Assembly (NCBI GenBank): GCA_026390285.1
Contig: JAPLGH010000183.1
Coordinates: 1 to 19,998, forward strand
Direction: 5' to 3'
DNA from: Caldisericota bacterium
GTDB taxonomy: Bacteria; Caldisericota; Caldisericia; Cryosericales; Cryosericaceae
DNA length: 19,998 nt
Part shown: positions 7,101 through 14,723 of the stretch, one piece after another
How the letters are laid out: every line of letters begins with the position of its first letter
Numbering within the stretch: the stretch's first letter is position 1
Notes under the pieces: generated by a model
Databases searched by the model: none
What the model was told of the DNA's origin: nothing
The model's input: only the letters and a program-made list of their open reading frames with translations
Made by a program: the position numbers and the translations under genes

Positions 7101-8548
7101 TCTGGACGGTAGTTGGGGCTTTCGCTCGTCATCTCGACGTCATGGGGATGAGACTCGCGCAGCCCTGCCCCTGTGATTCGGACAAAGCGGGACTCACTTC
7201 GCAGAAGGTCGATTGTTGGTGTGCCGCAATAGCCCATGCCCGCTCGCAGGCCGCCCAGAAGCTGATACAGCACGTCGTGCACCGGCCCCCTCAGAGGAAC
7301 GCGACCCTCGATACCCTCAGGCACCAGCTTGAACCGGGTGTCCTGAAAGTATCGGTCGCTGCTTCCCTGCTCCATTGCGCCAAGCGATCCCATGCCACGA
7401 TAGGTCTTGTACTGTTTGTTTCCTTCCGTGACGATGTCGCCAGGGCTTTCGACTGTGGCGGCGAGAAGGCCGCCAAGCATAACCGTGTTTCCTCCAGCCG
7501 CCAGAGCCTTTGTAATGTCACCCGAGTAGCGGATGCCCCCGTCTGCAACAATAGGAATGTCGTGGCGCTGACCCTCCTGGGCGCATTCATAGATGGCTGT
7601 TATCTGGGGCATGCCGACTCCCGCTATGATACGGGTCGTACAGATCGAGCCCGGACCTATGCCGACCTTCACCGCATCGGCTCCGGCGATGACCAGGTCG
7701 CGGACCGCTTCCGGTGTCGCCACGTTGCCCGCCAAAATGGGGACGACGGGAAATGCCTGCTTGAGGAGCGCTACGGCTCTGACGATGCCAAGAGAATGGC
7801 CATGAGCGCTGTCCAGAACAAGTATGTCGGCCCCTGCTTCGACGAGCGATCGGGCTCGTGCGAGCAGGTCGGTTGCCACACCGACGGCAGCTCCTACAAC
7901 GAGTCTGCCCCGATCATCTGTCACAGCTTCGGGAGATGCCAGCGTTCGCGTCATCTCGTCAATTGTCGCAAAACCAGCCAATTGTCCATCTGCATCAGCC
8001 AGAGCAAGTTCCCGTATTCCCCACTTTGCGAGATGTCTGGACAGGCCAGGCGCATCCATATCCGGCGGAATTGTGACCTTCGAGTTCGCGTGGAGCAGCT
8101 GTGAGAGGAGAGTGGATGGCTCTTCAAAAGCAAGGTCTGACGGAGTGACGAGACCGACCAAGCGACGCCCGTCCATGAGTGGCAACACAAAAACATTGAA
8201 CCGCTCCAGCAGATCGTGCGCTTCGACGACAGTCTGCCGCGGATCGAGGTGAGCTATGGTGGAAGGTGTGTGGATGCGGATCGACTTGACCGTGGCGACT
8301 TCTGCTGCCTGACGTTCCATGGACATGTTCTTGTGGATGAAACCAATGCCGCCTTCCAGTGCCAATGCCACAGCCATCATGGATTCGGTGACGGTGTCCA
8401 TTGCCGCGCTGACGATCGGGATGTTCAGGTGGATCGACCGGGTAAGCTGTGTCCCAAGATCGACGTCGTGTGGAAGGACGTCCGATTTTCCGGGGATCAG
8501 CAGGACATCATCGAAGGTCAGACCCTCTCGTGCAAACTTGTCATCCAT
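7097..8548 (-). CDS. guaB: Inosine-5'-monophosphate dehydrogenase
   Basis: The 483-residue protein oxidises IMP to XMP with NAD+, the first committed step to GMP. The N-terminus REGLTFDDVLLIPG is diagnostic. A CBS pair is inserted at about residues 95-205. The active loop GPGSICTTR carries the catalytic Cys303 and potassium-binding residues. IVADGGIRYSGDI binds phosphate, RGMGSLGAM with RYFQ forms part of the flap region, and VPEGIEGRVP closes the barrel. The chosen ATG at 8548 has GGGGAGGAA just upstream and gives the usual family length. The same frame stays open upstream to an ATG at 8791, adding 81 unrelated residues (described separately). It is the first gene of a guaB-guaA operon, with the guaA ATG overlapping its stop. 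A consensus-like promoter lies about 65 bases upstream. Confidence 0.96.
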   Translation of the reverse strand: MDDKFAREGLTFDDVLLIPGKSDVLPHDVDLGTQLTRSIHLNIPIVSAAMDTVTESMMAVALALEGGIGFIHKNMSMERQAAEVATVKSIRIHTPSTIAHLDPRQTVVEAHDLLERFNVFVLPLMDGRRLVGLVTPSDLAFEEPSTLLSQLLHANSKVTIPPDMDAPGLSRHLAKWGIRELALADADGQLAGFATIDEMTRTLASPEAVTDDRGRLVVGAAVGVATDLLARARSLVEAGADILVLDSAHGHSLGIVRAVALLKQAFPVVPILAGNVATPEAVRDLVIAGADAVKVGIGPGSICTTRIIAGVGMPQITAIYECAQEGQRHDIPIVADGGIRYSGDITKALAAGGNTVMLGGLLAATVESPGDIVTEGNKQYKTYRGMGSLGAMEQGSSDRYFQDTRFKLVPEGIEGRVPLRGPVHDVLYQLLGGLRAGMGYCGTPTIDLLRSESRFVRITGAGLRESHPHDVEMTSESPNYRPE

Positions 8549-8791
8549 CGTTCCTCCCCGGGGCGACGGTTCTGGTGGCTTGTCTCCCACAACGCGCATA
8601 TCCATGAACATAGCGTAGCGGGCGCCGGGGTAGTTGTCAACGATGTACCGTAAGTCAGCTTCGGTGTCATCAAAGAGGACGGAGGGTATAACAACCCAAG
8701 CTCCCGTTGCACGCAGGCAGTACAGCGCTTTGTCATTGACACAGGCATCCACGAACATATACTTCGAGCGTGTATCCAAGCGAGGATGCAT
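8549..8791 (-). CDS. Unrecognised open frame upstream of and in frame with guaB
   Basis: This 81-codon stretch has no stop before the guaB ATG, so formally it is an N-terminal extension of IMP dehydrogenase. The peptide looks like real protein rather than noise: hydrophobic and charged residues alternate, as in GAWVVIPSVLFDDTEADLRY and NNYPGARY-like text ending MDMRVVGDKPPEP. I do not recognise a family. There is no Shine-Dalgarno before the ATG at 8791, and the frame stays open a further 12 codons before a TGA. No known IMP dehydrogenase carries such a domain at this end, and guaB has its own strong ribosome binding site and a promoter inside this stretch. Possible readings are the 3' remnant of a truncated gene whose stop was lost, a rarely made extended GuaB, or chance. 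Confidence 0.35.
8612..8640 (-). promoter_or_regulatory. Putative guaBA promoter
   Basis: On the minus strand a perfect TTGACA (8640-8635) is followed after exactly 17 bases by TACGCT (8617-8612). Transcription would start near 8605 and give a leader of about 57 bases before the guaB ATG at 8548. The -10 box matches the consensus at only three positions. I see no purine riboswitch fold in this short leader. Confidence 0.45.
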
Positions 8792-8820
8792 GTTAGAGAG
8801 GATCAGACGAGGAACGTCGG

Positions 8821-8845
8821 GCAGTCACTGCAGCGGCATTGCCGC
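8821..8845. promoter_or_regulatory. Two tandem perfect palindromes upstream of the CDF transporter gene
   Basis: GCAGT-C-ACTGC (8821-8831) and GCGGCA-T-TGCCGC (8833-8845) are perfect odd-length inverted repeats whose centres lie 13 bases apart. The second overlaps the proposed -35 box of the transporter promoter. Placement suggests a repressor site, possibly metal-responsive, but this is inference and no regulator gene is in the window. Confidence 0.4.
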
Positions 8846-8867
8846 GGGACCTCCACACCGATATGAT
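8839..8867 (+). promoter_or_regulatory. Putative promoter of the CDF transporter gene
   Basis: TTGCCG (8839-8844), a 17-base spacer and TATGAT (8862-8867, five of six consensus bases) form a good sigma-70 type promoter. It ends only two bases before the ribosome binding site, so the expected start near 8874 would cut into the Shine-Dalgarno sequence. Either the transcript is nearly leaderless or the true promoter is elsewhere. Confidence 0.4.
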
Positions 8868-8880
8868 GCGGGAGGAGTAC

Positions 8881-9801
8881 ATGACAATGGGAGTGCTGAG
8901 TGATGCAGAGCGTGCCCGGACAGGGACGAGGACAACGTGGAAGGTGGCAGGGGCGAATCTGGGTCTGTCGCTCCTGAAGGTTCTGGCAGGTTACTTCGGA
9001 CACAGTCAGGCTGTCCTGGCAGATGGAGTACATTCGGCGTCGGATTTTGTGACCGATATCCTCCTCCTCGTCAGCCTTCGTATTGCCGCCAAACCGCCGG
9101 ACGCAGACCATCAATACGGACACAAGCGCGTCGAGACCCTCATGGCCGCAGCTTTTGGGCTGATATTGCTTGGGGTCGGGGCCAGTTTCGTCCGATCGGG
9201 GATCATTCGGATCGACCAGGTCGTCAACCACGGGCTGAGGTATGAAATCAGCTGGATTGCCATGGCCGGCGCTCTTGTCACTGCAATATGCAAGGAGTAT
9301 CTGTATCACTATAACCTCCGATGGGGAAAGAGGCTGAACAATCAGGGCATTGTGGCGAATGCCTGGGAAAACCGTTCCGATGCGATGTCGTCGTTTGGCA
9401 CGTTTGTGGGCATTTCCGTAGCCATCGTCGGGGGTCAGCGGTGGACGGTGCTCGACCCCATCATCACGGTGGTCGTTGCAGTGTTGATCATCAGGTTCGC
9501 CCTGCGCATCCTCCTGCCCAACATCAACATCCTCATCGGTCGAAGCGCTGATCAGGGCGTAGTAGAGAACATCAAGGCTCTAGCGGAGTCGATCCCGGGG
9601 GTCCAGGATGCTCACAGCATCCGCACGCGCTTCGAGGGCAGCGATCTCGCCGTCGATCTTCATCTCGACGTTCTGCCGACCATCTCCGTCGAGTCAGGGC
9701 ACGAGCTTGCCGAGCAGGTCGAACAGTGTATCAAGGCATCCATTCCAACCGTCGACGAGGTTATCGTTCACGTGGAGCCTGGAATACGCGACAAGGTGTA
9801 G
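8881..9801 (+). CDS. Cation diffusion facilitator (CDF) family divalent metal exporter
   Basis: This 306-residue inner-membrane protein has the CDF plan: six predicted transmembrane helices between about residues 20 and 215, then a cytoplasmic metal-binding domain (about 220-306). CDF proteins exchange cytosolic Zn2+, Mn2+, Fe2+ or Co2+ for protons. The TM2 metal motif is in LADGVHSASD (His51, Asp55). The TM5 motif is in AWENRSDAMSS (Glu163, Asp167), where zinc exporters such as YiiP have His. HQYGHKRVE (77-85) is the conserved loop after TM2. Because of Glu163 the metal should not be assumed to be zinc. The ATG at 8881 is chosen because GGAGG ends five bases before it; ATGs at 8839 and 8866 precede that site. 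It is divergent from guaB and converges on the next gene. Confidence 0.9.
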   Translation: MTMGVLSDAERARTGTRTTWKVAGANLGLSLLKVLAGYFGHSQAVLADGVHSASDFVTDILLLVSLRIAAKPPDADHQYGHKRVETLMAAAFGLILLGVGASFVRSGIIRIDQVVNHGLRYEISWIAMAGALVTAICKEYLYHYNLRWGKRLNNQGIVANAWENRSDAMSSFGTFVGISVAIVGGQRWTVLDPIITVVVAVLIIRFALRILLPNINILIGRSADQGVVENIKALAESIPGVQDAHSIRTRFEGSDLAVDLHLDVLPTISVESGHELAEQVEQCIKASIPTVDEVIVHVEPGIRDKV

Positions 9802-9822
9802 CGTCGAGGCTCTCGAACGTCT

Positions 9823-10266
9823 CTAGTGGTTTCCAGGCAGTAGATTGCGGAACCAGCTTCCCAGCGCCTGGACATCGATCGGCGGGAGTTTGGCAAACAG
9901 GGGGGTCATCAGTGGGTAAACGCGGCTCTTGTCCAGAAGAGTGGCTGAGAGCGCAATGGGCAGAAGGTGAGTTACAAGGCCCAATAGAAGTCCTGTGATG
10001 GCGATCTTGACGGTCGATGAGAGAATAATGGCGGGAACGGCGATCAGAACATACAACAGCAGGTAGGTCACAATGTAGTAGGCGATGGTAACGAGGCCCT
10101 GATTCGGGAGCTTGATGAAACTCACGTAGTACGGCGTCAGCGAGGCCGTCAGAAGTGCAGAAAGGCCGATTGCCAGCAGAGATATGCCTATCTTGCCTTG
10201 CTTGCTGAACAGGTTGCGGGCGATGATGATCGCCACTGATATGACGAAAACTGTGTCGAACAGCAC
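9823..10266 (-). CDS. Small integral membrane protein, CvpA-like
   Basis: The predicted 147-residue protein starts at a GTG (10266-10264) with GGAGG six bases upstream. The frame is open further upstream to an ATG at 10452, but that stretch reads as non-coding. About four hydrophobic helices are visible (roughly residues 2-18, 27-48, 60-85 and 87-110), followed by a short cytoplasmic or periplasmic tail with LLDKSRVYPLMTPL. The helix layout and the D.SR.YP tail motif resemble the CvpA/colicin V production family, membrane proteins linked to envelope integrity, but no single motif proves it. It lies convergent to the CDF gene and divergent from the Yip1-like gene. Confidence 0.6.
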   Translation of the reverse strand: MLFDTVFVISVAIIIARNLFSKQGKIGISLLAIGLSALLTASLTPYYVSFIKLPNQGLVTIAYYIVTYLLLYVLIAVPAIILSSTVKIAITGLLLGLVTHLLPIALSATLLDKSRVYPLMTPLFAKLPPIDVQALGSWFRNLLPGNH

Positions 10267-10300
10267 GGGGCACCTCCGATGCGCCTGCTCGTTTCTCTTT

Positions 10301-10328
10301 AGTATGAACCTCGCTTTCCGTGCGTCAA
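10301..10328 (-). promoter_or_regulatory. Putative promoter of the CvpA-like gene
   Basis: On the minus strand TTGACG (10328-10323) and CATACT (10306-10301) are 16 bases apart. The expected start is near 10294, a leader of about 28 bases that contains the GGAGG site. It is paired divergently with the promoter at 10361-10388. Confidence 0.45.
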
Positions 10329-10360
10329 CAAGGTGTGATGGCCGACAGTGGTGGTCTCCG

Positions 10361-10388
10361 TTGGATGGGGTCGGTTCCTCGGTATACT
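10361..10388 (+). promoter_or_regulatory. Putative promoter of the Yip1-like/pcrA operon
   Basis: TTGGAT (10361-10366) and TATACT (10383-10388) are 16 bases apart on the plus strand. Transcription would begin near 10395, about 75 bases before the GTG start at 10470. Confidence 0.45.
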
Positions 10389-10469
10389 GAAAGACGCGCT
10401 CCGTGACAGGCACGTAGTTGTCTGCCGACTGTGCTCTTGGTGGGTGCTGCACATGAAAAGGAGATAGAC

Positions 10470-11066
10470 GTGGGATATTTCATCGATCTGCTGTTCCTGT
10501 TTGTGAGACGCCCCGCCGAGGGAATGCGCCGGATTCGTGAGCATCCGTCGATACTCGCGGCCCTGATTGCCTTGCTGCTGACAGGCATCATCGATGCGTT
10601 GAGCTTTCGCCTCATGGATGTTGTCGGCCTGCTGAAGTCCGTTGGTCTCGCGAGTCAGATGACGGATGCCATTACACTGGCGCAACAGGCTCCTGGGACG
10701 TTCTGGGCGTTTGTTACCGAGCCCTTCTTTCTCGTGATGCTGTCGGTGGTCGTTATCGATGCCGTGGCGCAACTGGTATGGAAGCGCACCGCGGCTCCAT
10801 CCTTGTATGTTGCCCTGAGCTTTTCAGGGTTGGTGGGAGCGGCCTTGCGCGTGCTCGGCATATTGATGGCCGGTGTGGCAAATAGTGCCGTTCTCGATAT
10901 CTTAGCCTATGGAGCTATCCTGTACGTGCTCATCATGGGGGTTCTGGCAGTCCGGTTCTTCTATGACAAGAGCACCGCGAAGGCACTTGCTCTCTACCTC
11001 CTGCCGACGCTGATCGGGCTCAGTGTTCTGGTGCTTCTGACGATAACCCTCGGTGGAGCCGTCTGA
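10470..11066 (+). CDS. Yip1-domain-like integral membrane protein
   Basis: This 198-residue membrane protein begins with a short amphipathic segment and the block LFVRRPAEGMRRIREHPSI, which matches the start of bacterial Yip1-domain proteins (F..P...F..I...PS). Five or so hydrophobic helices follow. Bacterial Yip1 proteins have no established function. The GTG at 10470 is chosen because AAGGAG lies six bases before it; the frame is open to an ATG at 10431 that lacks a ribosome binding site. Its TGA stop shares one base with the ATG of pcrA, so the two are probably translationally coupled. Confidence 0.7.
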   Translation: MGYFIDLLFLFVRRPAEGMRRIREHPSILAALIALLLTGIIDALSFRLMDVVGLLKSVGLASQMTDAITLAQQAPGTFWAFVTEPFFLVMLSVVVIDAVAQLVWKRTAAPSLYVALSFSGLVGAALRVLGILMAGVANSAVLDILAYGAILYVLIMGVLAVRFFYDKSTAKALALYLLPTLIGLSVLVLLTITLGGAV

Positions 11067-13186
11067 TGTCCCTGGACTTCGAGGGAGACCTCAATCCACA
11101 GCAGCTCAAGGCTGTTGAGGAATGCAAGGGTCCCTGTCTTGTGCTAGCCGGAGCAGGGTCAGGCAAGACCAGGGTCATCACCTACAAGCTTGCTTATCTC
11201 ATCGCCAAACGTGGCATTGCTCCATCGCACATCATGGCCGTCACATTCACCAACAAGGCGGCAGGCGAGATGCGTTCGCGCGTCGACGCACTCATCGGGA
11301 CGGACCTGTCCCGCAAGGGGCTCTGGATCGGCACGTTTCACTCCCTGTGTGGGCGCATCCTGCGGGAGCAGATTGAGAAGCTTGAACTAGGCTATACGGG
11401 CAAATTCACCATCATCGACGAGGATGATCGTATACGTCTCGTCAGACAGGTCCTCAAGGAATTGAACATGGACCCGAAGACCTACGAGCCACAGAAGATC
11501 GTCTATCGCATCTCCGACGCTAAGTCGAACCTTGTTGGCCCCGAAGAGCTCTCTGATTATGGCTACAGCTACATCGAGAAGGCGACTGCGACTGTATACA
11601 AGCTCTATCAGAAGCGTCTCGAGCAAGGGAATCTCCTGGACTTCGACGATCTCATCGCGCTGGTCATCCGGTTGTTCGACAAGTGCCCGGAGGTTGAAGA
11701 GCGCTATAGCGCCAAGTTTGAGCATGTCCTGGTGGACGAGTACCAAGATGTGAACAAGATGCAGTACGAACTGGTCAAACGGCTGTCGACGATACATGGC
11801 AATGTCACGGTTGTCGGTGATGACGACCAGAGCATCTATGCGTTCCGTGGTGCCAACAGCAAACTCATTCTTGGGTTCGAGAAGGACTATCCGGGCGCAA
11901 TGGTCGTCAAGCTCGAGCAGAACTACCGGTCGACCCAGTCCATCCTCGACGCGGCGAACTCTCTGGTGGCGCGCAACCGAACGCGTTTTGCAAAGAAGCT
12001 CTGGACGAACAACGGAACAGGTACCCCCGTTCGCCTGTTTGAAGCACTGACCCCGGAGGAAGAAGCTGGTTTTGTGGCCTCGAGCATCGATGTCCTGGTC
12101 CGGGGCGGGGCGGATCCTCGAGACATGGCAGTCATCTACAGGATGAACAGCCAGTCTCGTGTGATCGAGGAAGCGCTGCTCGCGTCGAATATCCCGTATC
12201 AGATTGTCGGTGGGTTGAAGTTCTACGAACGGCAGGAAGTGAAGGATGTTCTCGCGTATCTCCAGCTTGGTCTCAACCGCAGCAATAATATCGCGTTCGA
12301 GCGGGCTGTGAGCCGGCCTTCGCGGGGGTTCGGCGACAAGAGCCTGTCCGAGCTGAAGAGTCTGGCGGCTGAGCATGGGACGTCGTGGTTCACGGCATTG
12401 CCTGAGTGGATAGGCCAGGCAAAGAGCGGGAAGACCAGGGACAAGCTCGAGGCGTTTGTGGACCTCATCGTGCACGTCGGCGCGGCGAACGAGTCGGCGA
12501 TCAGTGCGGCCAACCTGGTGTTTGCCTCGTCGGGACTTCTGGAACAGTATAACGACAAGGGCGACGAAGGCGACTTCGAATTGCAGTCGAGACGTGAGAA
12601 CCTCGGGGAGTTCATGCGCACGGTCGATGAGTTCGACCGAATGAGCGAGGACCGTTCGCTGGGGGCCTACTTGTCGCAGGTGGCGCTCATACAGGATCAG
12701 GACAGCATGAACCAGGGATTGGGAAGAGGAGTCTTGCTCATTACCGCGCACTCGGCCAAGGGTCTCGAGTTCGGTGAGGTGTTCGTCGTCGGTGCTGAAG
12801 AAGGAGTCTTTCCCCATCGTCGTGCGCTCGACAGCAGTGCCGATATCGAGGAAGAGCGGCGGCTGTTCTATGTCGCATGCACACGCGCGCGCAAGGAACT
12901 CTCGATAACGTACTGCACGCAGCGCACCAGCTATTACGGCTCAGGATTTCAGGAGCCGTCCCGTTTCATCAAGGAGATGGAACTAGCCAGGGAGAAAGTT
13001 GCCGGAGTGTCGTCTCACGAGCGACCGGAGCTGATCGACGGCGACAGGGTCATGCACAACATCTTCGGCGAGGGCAAAGTGCTCGAGGTATTCTACGACG
13101 GTAATGACCAGTTCGTCGTCATCGATTTCAAGAAGGTTGGTATCAAGAAGCTTGCAGCGCAGTATGCCCAGCTGAAGAAAGTGTAG
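11066..13186 (+). CDS. pcrA: ATP-dependent 3'-5' DNA helicase, PcrA/UvrD (superfamily 1A)
   Basis: The 706-residue protein has the complete set of UvrD-type motifs in order. These are the Q motif LNPQQLKAVE, Walker A AGAGSGKT (28-35, Lys34), motif Ia TFTNKAAGEM, VDEYQD as Walker B (223-228), motif III GDDDQSIYAFRGA, motif IV LEQNYRST, then LKFYERQEVKDVLAYL, motif V ITAHSAKGLEF and motif VI EERRLFYVACTRAR. The C-terminal region VMHNIFGEGKVLEVF...IDFKKVGIKKL is the Tudor-like domain of PcrA, which binds RNA polymerase in Gram-positive relatives. It unwinds DNA in nucleotide excision repair, mismatch repair or plasmid replication and removes stalled complexes. The ATG overlaps the stop of the Yip1-like gene by one base with GGTGGAG upstream. 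No segment appears to be missing. Confidence 0.95.
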   Translation: MSLDFEGDLNPQQLKAVEECKGPCLVLAGAGSGKTRVITYKLAYLIAKRGIAPSHIMAVTFTNKAAGEMRSRVDALIGTDLSRKGLWIGTFHSLCGRILREQIEKLELGYTGKFTIIDEDDRIRLVRQVLKELNMDPKTYEPQKIVYRISDAKSNLVGPEELSDYGYSYIEKATATVYKLYQKRLEQGNLLDFDDLIALVIRLFDKCPEVEERYSAKFEHVLVDEYQDVNKMQYELVKRLSTIHGNVTVVGDDDQSIYAFRGANSKLILGFEKDYPGAMVVKLEQNYRSTQSILDAANSLVARNRTRFAKKLWTNNGTGTPVRLFEALTPEEEAGFVASSIDVLVRGGADPRDMAVIYRMNSQSRVIEEALLASNIPYQIVGGLKFYERQEVKDVLAYLQLGLNRSNNIAFERAVSRPSRGFGDKSLSELKSLAAEHGTSWFTALPEWIGQAKSGKTRDKLEAFVDLIVHVGAANESAISAANLVFASSGLLEQYNDKGDEGDFELQSRRENLGEFMRTVDEFDRMSEDRSLGAYLSQVALIQDQDSMNQGLGRGVLLITAHSAKGLEFGEVFVVGAEEGVFPHRRALDSSADIEEERRLFYVACTRARKELSITYCTQRTSYYGSGFQEPSRFIKEMELAREKVAGVSSHERPELIDGDRVMHNIFGEGKVLEVFYDGNDQFVVIDFKKVGIKKLAAQYAQLKKV

Positions 13187-13228
13187 CGTGCGCGGCGGCT
13201 CCGCTCGTTTGATTTTCTCGCTCACCTA

Positions 13229-13256
13229 TTGACCTGCACGTGCATGATACTAAAAT
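13229..13256 (+). promoter_or_regulatory. Putative promoter of the NfeD-slipin operon with a palindrome in the spacer
   Basis: TTGACC (13229-13234) and TAAAAT (13251-13256, five of six consensus bases) are 16 bases apart. The spacer holds TGCACGTGCA (13235-13244), a perfect ten-base palindrome that could be an operator. Transcription would start near 13263, giving a leader of about 42 bases. Confidence 0.55.
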
Positions 13257-13304
13257 GACGGTGGTACAGAGCTATGAAAGGGTTTCTCTTGCTGGGAGGT
13301 GTTC

Positions 13305-13733
13305 ATGGTTGGTTTCTGGATAACGATGGCAGTCGTCTGTGCCGTGGTAGACGCCTTCCTTCCGTACTACCTGCTCGTATGGTTCTCGGGCGGGGCCGTT
13401 GCGGCGCTTTTGTTCTCGTGGGCCGGGTTCAACATGTCAGTGCAGTTCCTTGTGTTCTTCCTGGTATCGTTTGCGCTCATGGCACTCGTTGGGCGCTACA
13501 TCAATTCGCGTTTGTTGAGGGGTGGTTCCAAGATGCGAACGAATACTGAAGAGATGATAGGCAAGACGGCCAGCGTCGTCATGGCTATCGAAGCTGGCGG
13601 CGCGGGACGCGTGGCGCTCAAGGGCACGACGTGGAGAGCCATACTCAATGACGATGCGGCTGCGGCCGCCGTTGGCGACAAGGTCGTCGTCGTGTCGATC
13701 GAGGGTGTCACTTTGACTGTGAGAAAGGAATAG
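13305..13733 (+). CDS. NfeD-family membrane protein (short form)
   Basis: This 142-residue protein has two or three N-terminal transmembrane helices (about residues 3-60), a short linker and a soluble C-terminal OB-fold starting near MIGKTASVVMAI and containing GRVALKGTTWRA, the typical NfeD pattern of G...I...G.G.V...G..W.A. Short NfeD proteins lack the ClpP-like protease part and act with an SPFH partner in the membrane. The ATG at 13305 has GGAGG five bases upstream; a GTG at 13299 in the same frame overlaps that site and is unlikely. The TAG stop overlaps the ribosome binding site of the slipin gene nine bases before its ATG. The NfeD-slipin gene pair is conserved in bacteria and archaea, which supports the assignment. 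Confidence 0.9.
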   Translation: MVGFWITMAVVCAVVDAFLPYYLLVWFSGGAVAALLFSWAGFNMSVQFLVFFLVSFALMALVGRYINSRLLRGGSKMRTNTEEMIGKTASVVMAIEAGGAGRVALKGTTWRAILNDDAAAAAVGDKVVVVSIEGVTLTVRKE

Positions 13734-13742
13734 GAGGTACTC

Positions 13743-14705
13743 ATGCCATTTACGTTCAACTGGTCCATTGTCTGGTGGGTCGTCGGGATTGTTGTTGTCG
13801 TGATTTTTGCGTTGCGGTACATCCTGGTTGTTCGCCAGAGTACTGCAGTCATCGTCGAGCGCCTCGGGAAATTCAGCCGTGAGCTGAAGCCTGGCCTGCA
13901 TTTCCTGATCCCCATCCTTGATAGCGTGAGAGCGGTCGTCGACTTGCGCGAACAGGCGTGGGACTATCCACCCCAGGCCGTCATTACAAAAGACAACGTC
14001 CCCACGAGCATCGACATCGTCCTGTACTACTATCTTACAGACCCCGTGAAGTCGGTCTACGAGGTACGCAATCTCAACGAAGCCATCCTGAAGCTTACCA
14101 TGACGTCTATTCGCAACATTTCGGGCAGTCTGAACCTTGATGAGTTGCTGGTCTCGCGCGAGAACGTCAACAACGAGCTGACCCAGATCGTCGATGTTGC
14201 TACAGACCCATGGGGTGTCAAGGTCACACGTGCGGAAATCAAGTCGGTAAACCCGCCGGCCGAGATCCTCGAGGCCATGACGCGGCAGATGAAGGCGGAG
14301 CGTACCAAACGTGCCGTCATTCTCGAAGCCGAGGGACAGAAGGAAGCCGAGATCAACAAGGCAGAGGGTGAGAAGCAGGCTGCGATCCTTCGTGCCGAGG
14401 GCAATCGGCAGCAGAGGATCCTCAGTGCTGAGGGCGAGGCGCAGGCGTTGATCACGGTCGCCAACGCTCGCAAACAAGCGACCATTGCGTATTTTCAGGG
14501 CATTCACGAGGGCGGTGCTTCCCAGGATGTCTTGGCGCTGAAGTATATGGAGACGCTTGAAGCCATGAGCGCAAACCCTTCCAACAAGGTGTTTCTGCCA
14601 TACGAGAGCAGTGCTCTCATGGGAAGTCTCGGCACCATCAAGGAGCTCTTCAAGGACGCTTCTCCGGTGGCTACTGCGCCTGTTTCAACAGCGAAGGGCA
14701 AGTAG
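13743..14705 (+). CDS. SPFH-domain slipin/stomatin-like protein (QmcA type)
   Basis: The 320-residue protein has one N-terminal membrane anchor (about 10-28), then the SPFH/band-7 domain from VVRQSTAVIVERLGKF with GLHFLIPILDSV, the conserved block ending DLREQ, TKDNVPTSID and the helical part through GVKVTRAEIKSVNPP. A long Ala/Glu-rich coiled coil follows (about 180-260) and contains four tandem 11-residue units that start AEG. Family members oligomerise into rings or membrane microdomains and often regulate membrane proteases. The strong AGGAGG seven bases before the ATG is formed by the end of the NfeD gene. It is the distal gene of the NfeD-slipin operon and is followed by a stable hairpin. 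Confidence 0.93.
   Translation: MPFTFNWSIVWWVVGIVVVVIFALRYILVVRQSTAVIVERLGKFSRELKPGLHFLIPILDSVRAVVDLREQAWDYPPQAVITKDNVPTSIDIVLYYYLTDPVKSVYEVRNLNEAILKLTMTSIRNISGSLNLDELLVSRENVNNELTQIVDVATDPWGVKVTRAEIKSVNPPAEILEAMTRQMKAERTKRAVILEAEGQKEAEINKAEGEKQAAILRAEGNRQQRILSAEGEAQALITVANARKQATIAYFQGIHEGGASQDVLALKYMETLEAMSANPSNKVFLPYESSALMGSLGTIKELFKDASPVATAPVSTAKGK
14328..14459 (+). repeat. Four tandem 33-bp units encoding 11-residue AEG repeats in slipin
   Basis: Residues 196-239 of the slipin read as four consecutive units of exactly 11 residues, each starting AEG: AEGQKEAEINK, AEGEKQAAILR, AEGNRQQRILS and AEGEAQALITV. The DNA copies have diverged, so this is a protein-level hendecad repeat, a right-handed coiled-coil pattern seen in this family. 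Confidence 0.8.
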
Positions 14706-14723
14706 CTCACATCGATTGCGTCA

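Noticed and set aside
7142..8104. A 320-codon open frame on the plus strand across guaB
   Set aside because: It lies wholly antisense to a gene with full IMP dehydrogenase motifs, has no ribosome binding site or recognisable domain, and is explained by the codon bias of GC-rich genes.
8549..8605. Purine or other riboswitch in the guaB leader
   Set aside because: The predicted leader is only about 57 bases and shows no conserved three-way junction or known aptamer core.
9802..9822. Possible bidirectional terminator between the CDF and CvpA-like genes
   Set aside because: TCGAG-GCT-CTCGA is a five-bp stem with no T run on either side; it may be chance.
11387..12817. A 476-codon open frame on the minus strand across pcrA
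   Set aside because: It is antisense to intact helicase motifs; the peptide is rich in Arg, His and Asp/Leu repeats typical of shadow frames, and there is no start signal.
13187..13222. Possible terminator after pcrA (GC-rich stem followed by TTTGATTTT)
   Set aside because: The best stem is only four bp with a short loop, too weak to call.
13437..14507. A 356-codon open frame on the minus strand across the NfeD and slipin genes
   Set aside because: It spans two confidently assigned genes antisense and shows no domain; it is a shadow frame.
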